Shown here: positions 16,739 to 26,415 of the stretch, piece after piece
Layout of the letters: every line of letters begins with the position of its first letter
Numbering within the stretch: position 1 is the stretch's first letter
Assembly: GCA_044227095.1 (NCBI GenBank)
Contig: JBGAFV010000002.1
Coordinates: forward strand, 372,001-436,000
DNA: 64,000 bases
Reading direction: 5' to 3'
Source: JACMLD01 sp044227095
GTDB lineage: Bacteria; Bacteroidota; Bacteroidia; Chitinophagales; Chitinophagaceae
Translations under genes and position numbers: made by a program
Notes under the pieces: model-generated
Told to the model about the DNA's origin: nothing
Database searches by the model: none
Seen by the model: only the letters and a program-made list of their open reading frames with translations

Positions 16739-18292
16739 TTATTTCGCCCATTCTTTTCCCTCCGGCGTTCGCCTCCATTCAAAATAAGCATCCAGTGTTT
16801 TTAATGATGCTTCACCGGGAACAGGCCCTGTATATGGTGTTTTAGAAAAGTACATCACACTTGGGTGTGCGTTGGTAAATGCCGGCCATTCGGGCATTGC
16901 TTTACCATTAGGATGTCCATACCTGGCAAAGTTTGTCCAATAGGTACTCATGGCATCCGCTATTGCAATGTCTGTGCTTGTAATTTCCGGCTTCGTTGTA
17001 TCGAGGTGCTGAAAAACATACGCAACTTCCTGTCCGTGCGAGGAGCCATATCCATATCGTTGTGAACCTGGCGGGTAATCGGGATGCTGATCAAAATAAT
17101 AATAAAAAACTTTTGACTTTCCTGTTTTTGCCTGCAGGGTTGCCCAACTCCAGGTTTGCCAGCCAAACGCCGCATCCCGCATCAGGTCTCTTGCAGATTT
17201 AGGAACAGCATCATTTTGTACAGGATATGCTTTTATTAAATCATCTGCAAATTTTCCATACCGTTTCTGCACGCCTCCTATGTAGTCTGCCGGTGTTTTG
17301 GGTGGAGAAAAACTGGCGCCTTCATCAGAATTATATCCAACCAGTATTGGTACATCATTGTACTTTCCGGCTTCGTATAAATTATGCTGATCATCCGGAA
17401 TCACATAACCGTCAGTAATCGGCCAACCGCTTCCCAAACCAAAACCTGACGGTACTTTATCTGCCGGCATTTTTCGCAGCTCGGCAATTGATGAAACACC
17501 CGCTTTCTTAACAAATGCCTGTCCGTCAGTTTCTGCCTGCTGTAAAGTTTTCATGTTTTCACCCGGAAAAGTAGTTGCACGTGTTGGGCCAAAAGAACCA
17601 CCGCTTTCTGAAATAGCGCCTTCAAATAATCCTTTTGCCAAAGGAGATGCACATAACATGCTAACAGCAATGCCACCGGCAGACTCACCAAAGATGGTTA
17701 CCTTACCAGGATCTCCACCCAATGCTGCTATATTTTGTTTTACCCATTTAAGTCCCGCAATCATATCCAGCAAACCATAATTGCCTGAAACCCTGTTAGG
17801 GCTTTCCGCACTCAACTCCGGATGTGCCAGGAAACCAAGCTGTCCAACCCTGTACGCAATACTTACCAGCACAACGCCTTTCTTTGCCAGGTTGGCACCG
17901 TTGTACATAGGGTCTGATGTATAACCAACAGCAAACCCACCGCCATAAATCCATACCAGTACCGGTAATTTTTCTTTGGGTGATTTAGCGGGCGACCAAA
18001 CATTCAGGTACAAACAATCTTCACTTTTCCCTGACGGTGGATTGATGCCCTGCATAGCACCCGGCGCAAATTTATCTGCCATTCGTACGCCCTCCCACCC
18101 TGCAGCAGGCTGGGGTGCTTTCCACCTCAGTTCACCAACTGGCGGTGCGGCAAACGGAATTCCTTTATAAACAGTCAGGCCATCTTCAACAACTCCCTGC
18201 AATAACCCGCCTGCTGTTTTAACTGGTTTTGGTTGCTGCGCAAAGGCCGCGAAAGAAAATAGAATCAAGCCGGTGAAAAATATTTTTTTCAT
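16739..18292 (-). CDS. Type-B carboxylesterase, secreted
   Basis: 517 residues, signal peptide MKKIFFTGLILFSFAAFAQ. Alpha/beta-hydrolase of the carboxylesterase B family: GIPFAAPPVGELRWKAP, EDCLYLNVWSP, the oxyanion motif WIYGGGF, and the nucleophile elbow GESAGG with Ser204. An acidic residue in NSDEGASF and the histidine in GSSHGQEVAYVF complete the probable triad. Inside a hemicellulose locus it would remove acetyl, feruloyl or similar ester groups from side chains; the precise acyl group is unknown. It lies between GH51 and GH43 genes in the same operon. Confidence 0.9.
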   Translation of the reverse strand: MKKIFFTGLILFSFAAFAQQPKPVKTAGGLLQGVVEDGLTVYKGIPFAAPPVGELRWKAPQPAAGWEGVRMADKFAPGAMQGINPPSGKSEDCLYLNVWSPAKSPKEKLPVLVWIYGGGFAVGYTSDPMYNGANLAKKGVVLVSIAYRVGQLGFLAHPELSAESPNRVSGNYGLLDMIAGLKWVKQNIAALGGDPGKVTIFGESAGGIAVSMLCASPLAKGLFEGAISESGGSFGPTRATTFPGENMKTLQQAETDGQAFVKKAGVSSIAELRKMPADKVPSGFGLGSGWPITDGYVIPDDQHNLYEAGKYNDVPILVGYNSDEGASFSPPKTPADYIGGVQKRYGKFADDLIKAYPVQNDAVPKSARDLMRDAAFGWQTWSWATLQAKTGKSKVFYYYFDQHPDYPPGSQRYGYGSSHGQEVAYVFQHLDTTKPEITSTDIAIADAMSTYWTNFARYGHPNGKAMPEWPAFTNAHPSVMYFSKTPYTGPVPGEASLKTLDAYFEWRRTPEGKEWAK

Positions 18293-18351
18293 AAATCGCT
18301 TATTTTATAAATAAATTTATTGAGGCCATCTGTTACATTAAAATGTATTCT

Positions 18352-20316
18352 TTACGTTTTTGTTTTAATCCTGATTACAGTTGCTGAAACAGGCGGCACC
18401 ATATAATCAAACTTTTTTGTGGCTGTAAAACCTGTACTTACCGGGCTAATATTTGCCGGTTGTTCAAAAGAGTTTGCTGCATCAGCATGGCCGCTCAATT
18501 CAATTTTTATGGCGGCGGGATTAATTTTTTTAAACGCTCCAAGATTAATTTTTACAGGCTTTGCTTCTTTACCGGCATTTACCAGTTTCAGTATAATATC
18601 CCCGGACTTGCTATCATACACACAAGAGCCTGCAAGCGCAGAGTCGCTATTGTTTTTGGTAATTACCTTATCAAAATAAAAATCACCCTGGCTGCCAATA
18701 AACATTTTCTGAACATGGTAATTCGGCGTGAGGTAGTAACTGCTGTTGTCAAAGAATATCATATCTGTAGTCCACTGTGTAAAATTCTTTTTCGCAAACA
18801 ATGGTGCGTAAGAGGCCAGCGTTACCACATCGCCATTCCGCTCAAGCGCTGTCATATACAACGCTTCCGCAATAGCGTTTTGCAGTTTATTGCCCCAGGA
18901 TGCATATTCACCAAGGTACACATGCGCCTTGTCCCTGTCATATTTATCATACCGGTATTGGTTTGCAACAAACCATTCCGGGTTTTTATAATAATGTTCA
19001 TCTACTACGGGTACGCCCAGTTCATTCACCAATTGGGTGCCTTTTGTAAAATCTTCGCCATCCGGGAAGGGGCCAGCAGTACCAATAACTGTAATCTCCG
19101 GGTGTTTCGCTTTTACAGCAGCATAAATCATTTTAAACCTTTCTTCAAAACCCGGCGTAATTTTATCTTCGTTGCCAATACCAATGTATTGAAGGTTAAA
19201 GGAAGCGGCGTGTCCGGCAGCAGCACGTTTTGCGCCCCATGTAGTTGTTACCGGCCCGTTGGCCCATTCAACAAGATCAATTACTTCCTGTATGTATTCC
19301 TGCATCTCTTCCATTGGCAGTGCCATTTGCCCTGTGCCACCAATACGCCAGGTACCGCCTGAGTTCTGGCAACTAACCGCTGCAGGTAAAACCGGCAGGG
19401 GCTTTGCGCCTATGTCTTCGCAAAACTGGAAATACTCAAAATAACCCAGCCCTGCAGTTTGGTGATAGCCCCAGATATTTCGTTGTTCCGCCCTTTGCTC
19501 TATCGGGCCGATGGTATTTTTCCAGCGATACATATTGCCGAGGCCATCACCGTGCGCCAGGCAACCGCCGGGAAAGCGGATGAATTTTGGATGCATATCT
19601 GCCAGCAATTGCGCAAGATCCGTGCGCAGTCCATTGGGCCTGTTTCTAAATGTTTTCTCAGGAAAAAGTGAAATGGCATCCATTGCCAGTTTTCCTTCCG
19701 TAGTGGCCAGTATTACCAGCACGGCGCTGTCAGTACTTTCCGTGGGAGTAAGACTTGCGGTATATTTTTTCCAGTCAAAAGTGGAAGTTGAAAAAGATTT
19801 TTCTGCAAGCACTTTGCCTTTTCTGTTTTGTAAACTTACTGCCAGTGAAACCTGCGTTTTGCCAAGTTGTGCCGCCAGCATTGAAAAATTATAGTTGCCG
19901 CCGGCTTTTACAACCATCCCATCGTACCCAAAATTTTTAATTCCAACGCCACCGGCTTTTTTGTCGTAAATATGTTCAATATCCAGCACTATATAATGCG
20001 GGTTATTGGGATGTACCGGGTGGTTCGTTTCTACATTTATCTTACCATAAGAATATCCCGCAGTTGTATATTCCCAATAGGAAAGCGAGTGCCATTCCTT
20101 TTTTTCGGTTGGGCTGTATTCAAATGATCTGTTCTGCACCATCTCTGCGTAAAGGCCGCCATCGGCCGCATAGTTAATGTCTTCAAAAAACAACCCGAAC
20201 AAATCGGGGCTTATTTTTTTACCGCCCGCAAGTTGCGCATTGCCGGCATTAATGAATATAACGCCAATTAAAACCGCAATAATTGTTTTGTTAGTTTGAA
20301 GCTTACACTTAACCAT
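18352..20316 (-). CDS. Alpha-L-arabinofuranosidase GH51 with inserted carbohydrate-binding-like domain
   Basis: 654 residues. The N-terminal 29 residues form an export signal (IIAVLIGVIFINAGNAQ). GH51 marks are GLFFEDINYAADGGLYAEMVQNRSFE, FIRFPGGCLAHG, the acid/base Glu383 (IGIGNEDK) and the nucleophile Glu470 (VYLGEYAS). A beta-rich insertion of about 130 residues (about 80-215) resembles CBM4/9 domains found in such enzymes, and the C-terminal beta domain is present. It releases arabinose from arabinoxylan or arabinan. It follows the SASA esterase with 141 bases between them. Confidence 0.92.
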   Translation of the reverse strand: MVKCKLQTNKTIIAVLIGVIFINAGNAQLAGGKKISPDLFGLFFEDINYAADGGLYAEMVQNRSFEYSPTEKKEWHSLSYWEYTTAGYSYGKINVETNHPVHPNNPHYIVLDIEHIYDKKAGGVGIKNFGYDGMVVKAGGNYNFSMLAAQLGKTQVSLAVSLQNRKGKVLAEKSFSTSTFDWKKYTASLTPTESTDSAVLVILATTEGKLAMDAISLFPEKTFRNRPNGLRTDLAQLLADMHPKFIRFPGGCLAHGDGLGNMYRWKNTIGPIEQRAEQRNIWGYHQTAGLGYFEYFQFCEDIGAKPLPVLPAAVSCQNSGGTWRIGGTGQMALPMEEMQEYIQEVIDLVEWANGPVTTTWGAKRAAAGHAASFNLQYIGIGNEDKITPGFEERFKMIYAAVKAKHPEITVIGTAGPFPDGEDFTKGTQLVNELGVPVVDEHYYKNPEWFVANQYRYDKYDRDKAHVYLGEYASWGNKLQNAIAEALYMTALERNGDVVTLASYAPLFAKKNFTQWTTDMIFFDNSSYYLTPNYHVQKMFIGSQGDFYFDKVITKNNSDSALAGSCVYDSKSGDIILKLVNAGKEAKPVKINLGAFKKINPAAIKIELSGHADAANSFEQPANISPVSTGFTATKKFDYMVPPVSATVIRIKTKT

Positions 20317-20457
20317 GATTAAAATTTAATTTTCCGGAAAGCAACAGCAACCCGAAGTTATATCTGCATTAATACATCATGACATGCTGTTCACTATTCA
20401 TTTTTTAAGCAGCATTTAAAGCTGCTGCAATTGCTTTCAATCGCAGGATGATGATTT

Positions 20458-21306
20458 TTATTTCGACCCTGCAATTGTGTATCCCATTAACGCAAGCATT
20501 TTCTCAGCATACCTTTTTCCAAATTCCGCATACCCATCCGCGTTAAAATGCAAATTATCCGCAGCGTCGGTACAACCAGCCGATGAAATTACATACGAAT
20601 TCCTGATAGTTTGTGGCAGTGTAGCAATGATTTTATTCATACCTGCGCAAATACCACCCTGGTCTGCGTTCACCGTTTCGCCGGCCAGCAAAGGCGTTTT
20701 CTTTGCTTTCAGGTGAAGGTCTTTCAGGAGGTTGTCATAAACAGTTTTCACTTTTTTTGTCCATAAAGAATCATTGGGATTAGATTCCCCCTGGTGTAGC
20801 AGTATGCCTTTTATAACGCCATCTTTCTGTGCCAACTTGGCCATCTCTACCAGTCTCGCATAGGGGTTACCGTCATACTCCTTTATCATTCCAATCATCC
20901 ACTTAGGCGCAGTGTTCACATAAGATTCATAATTGTCTTTATCAAACAATTCTATTTTACAGCCACCGACTGATACATTTATAATACCAACCCTTATATT
21001 TTTGGGGAGATTGGCCACCATGGTTCTTCCAAAAAAATCAGTGAGGGTAAGCCCGGTACGGCAACGGCATAAAGGCGGTACTGCTGTATACCATTTTCCT
21101 TTTTCTCTTTTTAAATCAGGGCAATCTACTGCTTCCATTACCTGGAAACGGTTATCAACCCCAACCGTATCTTCCGGCCGTATTTTAGCATTGCCTTCCA
21201 TATTGGATTGGCCAAAGCTGAGAAAAATATAAAAGTTTTTGTCCTGCGCATGCGCAGTTGCGCAGATTAAAAGCAAGCCTGCAAACAGTAATAGTTTATC
21301 AATCAT
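20458..21306 (-). CDS. SGNH/SASA-type carbohydrate esterase (sialate-O-acetylesterase fold)
   Basis: 282 residues, signal peptide ending at ATAHAQ. The family signature FLSFGQSNMEGNA gives the catalytic Ser34. The later motifs LLHQGESN and DNLHFNADGYAEFG carry the expected Asp/His region. Members of this group include CE6-like acetyl xylan esterases, which agrees with a role in deacetylating hemicellulose. The segment RVGIINVSVGGCKIELFDK is also typical. It is located between two GH51 genes in the operon. Confidence 0.85.
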   Translation of the reverse strand: MIDKLLLFAGLLLICATAHAQDKNFYIFLSFGQSNMEGNAKIRPEDTVGVDNRFQVMEAVDCPDLKREKGKWYTAVPPLCRCRTGLTLTDFFGRTMVANLPKNIRVGIINVSVGGCKIELFDKDNYESYVNTAPKWMIGMIKEYDGNPYARLVEMAKLAQKDGVIKGILLHQGESNPNDSLWTKKVKTVYDNLLKDLHLKAKKTPLLAGETVNADQGGICAGMNKIIATLPQTIRNSYVISSAGCTDAADNLHFNADGYAEFGKRYAEKMLALMGYTIAGSK

Positions 21307-21347
21307 GCTATATATTTTTCTATTTTATTAATACAAGAAACCGTCAT

Positions 21348-23474
21348 CTATTTACCCGTTGCTATTTGCAACACACTTACAGAGTATGGTTCCAGTGTTC
21401 TTTTAAATTTAGAGCTGATGCCTTTTATTGTAGTGCTAACCGGTATAATTTTTTCCGGATCTGTAATCGTATTGGTGGCTTCTGGTGCAGAGCCGCTGAT
21501 TACATGCAGCGTTGCTTCCGGCGAAATCTTAACAGCACCATTCAGGTTAATATTAATGGGTTGTTTTTTACCCGTTGTATTAACCAGTTTAAGATACAGG
21601 GTGCCTGTTTTATCATCCTTTGTAGCACTATAAAAAACGGTTGGTACCAGCGGTGCCACTTTTATACCTTCTGCGCTATCTCTCCGGCTGAGTGGCCGGG
21701 GCTGTACCGGTATATTGGCTGCCTCAACTGCAACAATTTTATTACCGAGGTAATTGCCAAACAATTTCTGTACATAATACGAAGGAGAACCGTAACTGTT
21801 TAATGCATTATAACCAATCAAATCAGAATCCCATTGCCAGGCTTTTGGTGCGGTTGACGTGGCCGTATTGACGTTTACAAAAAGTGGTGCATAGCAGGAC
21901 ATAATGATAAGATCAGAATTGCGTTCCATGCCTGTCATCCATGCCGCATCGCCCAGCGCTGCATTTAAATTGGTTGTTGGCGCACCTTCCCTGGTGGCCC
22001 ACTCTCCTACAAAGATTTTAGATCCGTTGCGATCATATTTATCATATTGCGAAGCGTTTTGCCACATAGACCACGAATCGCGGTAGTAATGTTCATCAAC
22101 AATTTCTGGTTTATTATCCCCGGTTACTTTAAGATTAGGATATTGCGCATCAGCTATTGTTGAAATAACATGCAATGATGGATATTTTTTTTCTATGGCC
22201 GCCCTGAATTGTTTGAACCTGCCATCATAACTGTTTGTTCTGTCAAACCAATCTTCATTACCCACTTCAATATAAGTAAGTTTGAATGGAGCGGGATGTC
22301 CATCGGCAGCACGTTTAGCGCCCCAATAAGTATTTACATCTCCTGTCACATATTCAATTTCATCCAACGCATCGTCTACATATGGTTGAAGCAACGGGCC
22401 TGCATCAATATGATCCCCGCTCAGTGAATATCCTGCATAAACGCCTAATAGTGGCTCTGCCCCTATATCTTCACACCATTGCAAAAACTCAAGCAGCCCC
22501 AATCCGTCGGAAGCCCTGTAGCCCCATGAGCCTTTGTGGCCGGGCCTTTGTTCTAAAGCACCCAATGTTGTTTTCCAGGGAAAGGCATCTGTAATCAATG
22601 GCCCTTCCAAATAATTACCCCCGGGAAACCGTAAAAATTTCGGTTTCATATCCGCCATCATTTTTATGAGTTCGGGCCTGAAGCCATTGGGTTTGTTATT
22701 GTAGGTTGGTGGAAATAATGAAACAAGATTAAAATAATACAAACCCACACGATCTGTTGTAATTACAAATCTTGCATCTGCTGTTGGCTTTACATCTGCT
22801 TTAGTAGTTAGTGTTAGTGAATACTTTTTCCAGAAAATACTTTTTTCAAGATGTATTGTCCCTGTTGCATACACCGTTTTACCATCATTGCTTTCAATAG
22901 AAACTGTTATTGGGCCAGCAGTATTATTTTCAATGACTGGCAATGGCGGTGTAGCAGGTTTTGGCTCCCACGGCCAGCGGTGAGGTTCTCTGCGATCAGT
23001 TCCTTTTAAATAGAAGGATGCCGTGTATGTGGTGGAAGGTTTTACAGGAATACCCCAGTAACCTTCATTGGCAATGCCTGCCCGTCCGTTCACCGTTTCT
23101 ACTGTAAGTCTTAAACAGGTTGAAAGTGATCCGTTGATAGCATTTTCGCGTTCATCATGAGGAATATTTTCTTCTGTTGTTGCTATCAGTTTGATAGCCG
23201 CTTTTGAATTAGAATCTGTACGCACAAGGCTCCATGCTTCAGGGGTTGTTTTGTTGTCTTTAAAAATCCGGTTGCGTATTAATTCTGCATACAGGCCCCC
23301 GTCATAAGCATGATTGATTTCTTCCGTCATCAGGCCGTATAACATGGGGCTAACACCAGCACCAGGTTTTGCCAGGTCTAACGTTAAGGAAGGTGTTTGC
23401 GCAGTAGAAACAGTAACAGTAAAAATAGCCAATACCGGCAAAAGAAAGTCTTTTCTAAAATTTATTTTTCTCAT
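21348..23474 (-). CDS. Alpha-L-arabinofuranosidase GH51, large secreted form
   Basis: 708 residues from the ATG at 23474, which begins the signal peptide MRKINFRKDFLLPVLAIFTVTVSTAQ; an upstream in-frame extension is not credible. Catalytic features are FLRFPGGNYLEG, the acid/base Glu407 (IEVGNEDWF) and the nucleophile Glu491 (FVGEWATR). A CBM4/9-like beta domain lies between about residues 80 and 250 and includes an unusual proline/tryptophan-rich piece (RWPWEPKPATPPLP). Together with the other GH51 genes it points to a heavily arabinosylated substrate. It is the first intact gene of the hydrolase run, 43 bases after the fossil gene. Confidence 0.92.
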   Translation of the reverse strand: MRKINFRKDFLLPVLAIFTVTVSTAQTPSLTLDLAKPGAGVSPMLYGLMTEEINHAYDGGLYAELIRNRIFKDNKTTPEAWSLVRTDSNSKAAIKLIATTEENIPHDERENAINGSLSTCLRLTVETVNGRAGIANEGYWGIPVKPSTTYTASFYLKGTDRREPHRWPWEPKPATPPLPVIENNTAGPITVSIESNDGKTVYATGTIHLEKSIFWKKYSLTLTTKADVKPTADARFVITTDRVGLYYFNLVSLFPPTYNNKPNGFRPELIKMMADMKPKFLRFPGGNYLEGPLITDAFPWKTTLGALEQRPGHKGSWGYRASDGLGLLEFLQWCEDIGAEPLLGVYAGYSLSGDHIDAGPLLQPYVDDALDEIEYVTGDVNTYWGAKRAADGHPAPFKLTYIEVGNEDWFDRTNSYDGRFKQFRAAIEKKYPSLHVISTIADAQYPNLKVTGDNKPEIVDEHYYRDSWSMWQNASQYDKYDRNGSKIFVGEWATREGAPTTNLNAALGDAAWMTGMERNSDLIIMSCYAPLFVNVNTATSTAPKAWQWDSDLIGYNALNSYGSPSYYVQKLFGNYLGNKIVAVEAANIPVQPRPLSRRDSAEGIKVAPLVPTVFYSATKDDKTGTLYLKLVNTTGKKQPININLNGAVKISPEATLHVISGSAPEATNTITDPEKIIPVSTTIKGISSKFKRTLEPYSVSVLQIATGK

Positions 23475-23517
23475 CAGAGCCTTTTTTAATAATATAAATG
23501 CTGAATAAATAATAATC

Positions 23518-24047
23518 CTATTTAAATAATAACTGCGCAAAGTTGTATAGGTTATTCCTCCATACCGGCCAGCTATGGCCACCGGGGTATTCGCTATAGG
23601 TATGTTTAATTTTTAGTTCGTCCAGTTTGCCAATCATTATCTGGCCGTTCTTCCACGCAATATCTTCCTGGCCGCCCAATGAAAACCCTGCCAATGCACG
23701 GTTATCCGGCCCCGGTAGTACGCGGTAATTTTTCTCTACAAAGGGGATGATAACTTTTTTCATTTCGGCTTCAAAAGTTTTTAAAGATCTTTTAGTCAGC
23801 GAATCCAACGCCATCGGATTGTCGTTTCGGTTAGGACCGCCGCTCCATAATGTATGTTCGTTTAGCTGAACAATTGCTTTTTCTACGTTACCACATATCA
23901 TTGCTCCCAGCCTTCCATTGCCAATGGGCATTGCATTTCCCCAGGTATTACCCACGGATGTTTGTACCAAAGTTTTAAAGTGGCCATATCCTGGGAAAAA
24001 CACGGAAAATGTATAAAGAGTAATAAGATCCAATACAACTTTTTCAT
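23518..24047 (-). pseudogene. Fossil gene: GH95 fucosidase N-terminus joined to a deleted esterase C-terminus
   Basis: An ATG at 24047 starts a signal peptide (MKKLYWILLLFIHFPCFSQ) and then LWYKHP, the usual opening of GH95 alpha-L-fucosidases. A one-base slip near 23950 shifts the frame. The next frame continues NTWGNAMPIGNGRLGAM and NEHTLWSGGPNRNDNP, unmistakably GH95, to about residue 79 of the 171-residue open frame. From residue about 83 the protein is esterase-like instead: VIIPFVEKNYRVLPGPDNRALAGFSLGG (nucleophile region), then directly DELKIKHTYSEYPGGHSWPVWRNNLYNF (the histidine end). About 100 residues expected between these parts are missing. At least one frameshift and two deletions are needed, so no functional enzyme is expected. 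Confidence 0.8.
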
Positions 24048-24124
24048 TCTACTAATTTAACCAAGTTTATTAATCGTTGTATTTTTCATTGTCGTTCACC
24101 AGAGATGTTACAACTAATTATGAA

Positions 24125-24153
24125 TTAAAAAAGGAAGGGTTAAAACCCTTCCT
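24125..24153 (-). terminator. Rho-independent terminator downstream of susCD-1
   Basis: A perfect 10-base stem AGGAAGGGTT (24132-24141) with AACCCTTCCT (24144-24153). On the minus strand it is followed by a run of T. It lies between susD-1 and the hydrolase run and would separate their transcripts. Confidence 0.8.
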
Positions 24154-24581
24154 ATGCTTAACTACTCCTGCTTATGTGAACCGCAGTTGAGACGGGTCGA
24201 CTTACCCTGAGGTTTTATATTCATCCAGGTGAAAAAATGTTGCCAACTTTTTTTTTCAATCTTACTGCACCGCATACTGTTCCTATTATTTAAAATAGTA
24301 AGAGCGTACTTGTCTTAAATCGTTTTGCTTAACATTCTTTCTGCCTTCAGAAATTGTGTTCCGTTTTCTGCTGAATTCATTATCCGGCTAATAACTCCCC
24401 TCACTCCATTGTCATTACAATAGCCTGATGGACTACTACAACAGGTTCCCGTTTTTAAGACATCTTTACTATACTTTACTTTCTATCTTATTGTGATCAA
24501 TGAATGATTTGTTGTTCTCTTTTATCACTCCAAAAGTTGCTACACTACTCATGCGTATTTTCCGGGCATAACAGTGTACAC
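24154..24581. other. Gene-free stretch between susD-1 and its terminator
   Basis: About 430 bases with no convincing reading frame on either strand. It could be a decayed gene or a long 3' untranslated region. No recognisable protein fragment, repeat or RNA was seen. Confidence 0.4.
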
Positions 24582-26396
24582 TCAATATCCCGGGTTTTGC
24601 GGAAATGGAGGCCCTTGTGTTACACGGTCAATTTGTGCCTGTGGAATAGGCCGCAGCATGTAGGCATCTTTTATGTATGGTGCTGCCTCTGCATTCCATG
24701 CCAGTACCCTTGTAACCAATGAACGGGTGCGGACAAGGTCTAGCCATCTTTGCCACTCGCCAAAAAATTCGCGGCTGCGTTCATCCAGTATAAAATCGAG
24801 CGTCACATCTGAAGGCAGTATGGTCATGGCAGTCACGGCGGCCGCATTCTGCAAAGCGGTATTTGTCTTCCTGTACGCAGCTCTTTGTCTTACCACGTTA
24901 ATCATGGCTGCGGCGTTGGGCAAATCATTCAATTTAAAATAGGCTTCTGCTGCGGTAAGGTATACATCTGAAAAACGATATAACACGCAGGGACGTGTAG
25001 ACGGATCGTTGAAATTGGCGCCCCGGCTGGGATCCATGTATTTTTTAATGGCTGGAAAAATACCGTTGTTCCATAAACTTGGCGGCACTACAATGCCTTT
25101 AAATGGCCGGGTACCTATAAACTGAGGAGCACCTGCAACTTCAAAATCGGGTAACCATACGGCGGTATCCACACCTATAGTTGTTGTAAATGCGACGCCC
25201 CGTGTATTATTTGCAGCGGTAGCACTATTGGTAATAGACGTATTGGCAATATATACCTGGTAAAATGTATTCGCAAACCTGGAATCGTTGGTTCTATTGG
25301 TAAATGCCTGATCGAGGAAATAATTTTTACCAGCATTGGCGCCACTTTTCAATTTATCGCTATTAGGCCGCAGGCGCACATAAGGCCTGCCGTAATAAGA
25401 GTCCCTTATCATGCCTGATGTGCCGCTGTTAACCAACAAACCGCTGCCATTTACAAATGAGTTAACGCCGCTGTTATTGGGATAATTCCAATTGGTAAAC
25501 CATGGCGAAAGGTTTTGGGCTGCGGCACCGCTGTTGCCGGCTCCAACCTGGTAATAACCATATTTGGGATCCAGCACGTGGTCGCTCACAAACATAGTTT
25601 CTTTTCCATAATCGTTAGCGGGAACAAAAGCATCACCATAGTCTTGCCATAAATCCAATCCATAAGCAGATTTATTGGCAATTATATTTGCGCAAATACT
25701 TGAGGCCTGCGTAAAGTCTGCAGGTGCATTGGTTAACCATCCCCTTGTGAGGTAAGCCTTGGCGAGCAGCAACTGTGCCATTGGTTTGGTAGCTGCCTTA
25801 CCGAGAAAAGGTGCCGTAACAACGGCAGGAAGATCTGAAGCGGCATCCGTTAGATCCTGAATAATCTGCTTATAAACATCTGCAACCGGTTGCCGTGAAT
25901 CTGATAAAGTGGGTGTAGTAATAAACGTAGTGTGCAGGGGAACATCGCCAAAAGTTTGCACCAGGTAAAAATACCAAAACCCCCTTAAAAACTTAGCCTG
26001 AGCCAGGTATTGCTTGCGGGTGGTAGAGTCGAGAGTGGCTGCGGCAGCATATTGCAACACACCGTTTATAGTGTTGATATCCTGAAATGCAATTCCCCAT
26101 GCTGCCCCAAAATTACTTCCATTAAGGCCGTTGTACGAAGTGATGATGCTATTACCACTTACACCCATTAAAAATTCATCGGTGCCAGCCATCATCTCGT
26201 TGGTAAAGCCTTCGGTACCCCACTGGCTGCGTATATCATTGTATACACCAGAAATGCCACCCAATATACCTGCGGGTGTGCTAAAATAAGAAGGCACTAC
26301 AACGGCCTGGGGGTTTTCCTGGAGAATTTTTTTACACCCAATAACAGGCAATGCAGCTATTGCTATGCATATAATATGTTTGATACTAAGTTTCAT
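24582..26396 (-). CDS. susD: SusD/RagB-type outer-membrane glycan-binding lipoprotein
   Basis: 604 residues from the ATG at 26396; an ATG three codons earlier is possible. The N-terminus IICIAIAALPVIGCKK is a lipoprotein signal with the modified cysteine about residue 21. SusD features are the N-terminal ENPQAVVVPSYFSTPAG and the TPR-like helices (LAQAKFLRGFWYFYLVQTFGDVPLHT). The C-terminal RFSDVYLTAAEAYFKLND, VRQRAAY and DERSREFFGEWQRWLDLVR complete the pattern. It is a surface lipoprotein that captures glycan and caps its SusC partner. It lies 19 bases after susC-1. Pairing with the GH51/GH43 run suggests arabinoxylan- or arabinan-type oligosaccharides. Confidence 0.95.
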   Translation of the reverse strand: MKLSIKHIICIAIAALPVIGCKKILQENPQAVVVPSYFSTPAGILGGISGVYNDIRSQWGTEGFTNEMMAGTDEFLMGVSGNSIITSYNGLNGSNFGAAWGIAFQDINTINGVLQYAAAATLDSTTRKQYLAQAKFLRGFWYFYLVQTFGDVPLHTTFITTPTLSDSRQPVADVYKQIIQDLTDAASDLPAVVTAPFLGKAATKPMAQLLLAKAYLTRGWLTNAPADFTQASSICANIIANKSAYGLDLWQDYGDAFVPANDYGKETMFVSDHVLDPKYGYYQVGAGNSGAAAQNLSPWFTNWNYPNNSGVNSFVNGSGLLVNSGTSGMIRDSYYGRPYVRLRPNSDKLKSGANAGKNYFLDQAFTNRTNDSRFANTFYQVYIANTSITNSATAANNTRGVAFTTTIGVDTAVWLPDFEVAGAPQFIGTRPFKGIVVPPSLWNNGIFPAIKKYMDPSRGANFNDPSTRPCVLYRFSDVYLTAAEAYFKLNDLPNAAAMINVVRQRAAYRKTNTALQNAAAVTAMTILPSDVTLDFILDERSREFFGEWQRWLDLVRTRSLVTRVLAWNAEAAPYIKDAYMLRPIPQAQIDRVTQGPPFPQNPGY

Positions 26397-26415
26397 AATA
26401 TACAATTGAAATAAG

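Noticed and set aside
18460..19362. 300-residue plus-strand frame inside the GH51 gene
   Set aside because: It overlaps the clear catalytic domain of GH51 on the minus strand and is rich in Cys, His and aromatic residues as expected for a shadow frame.
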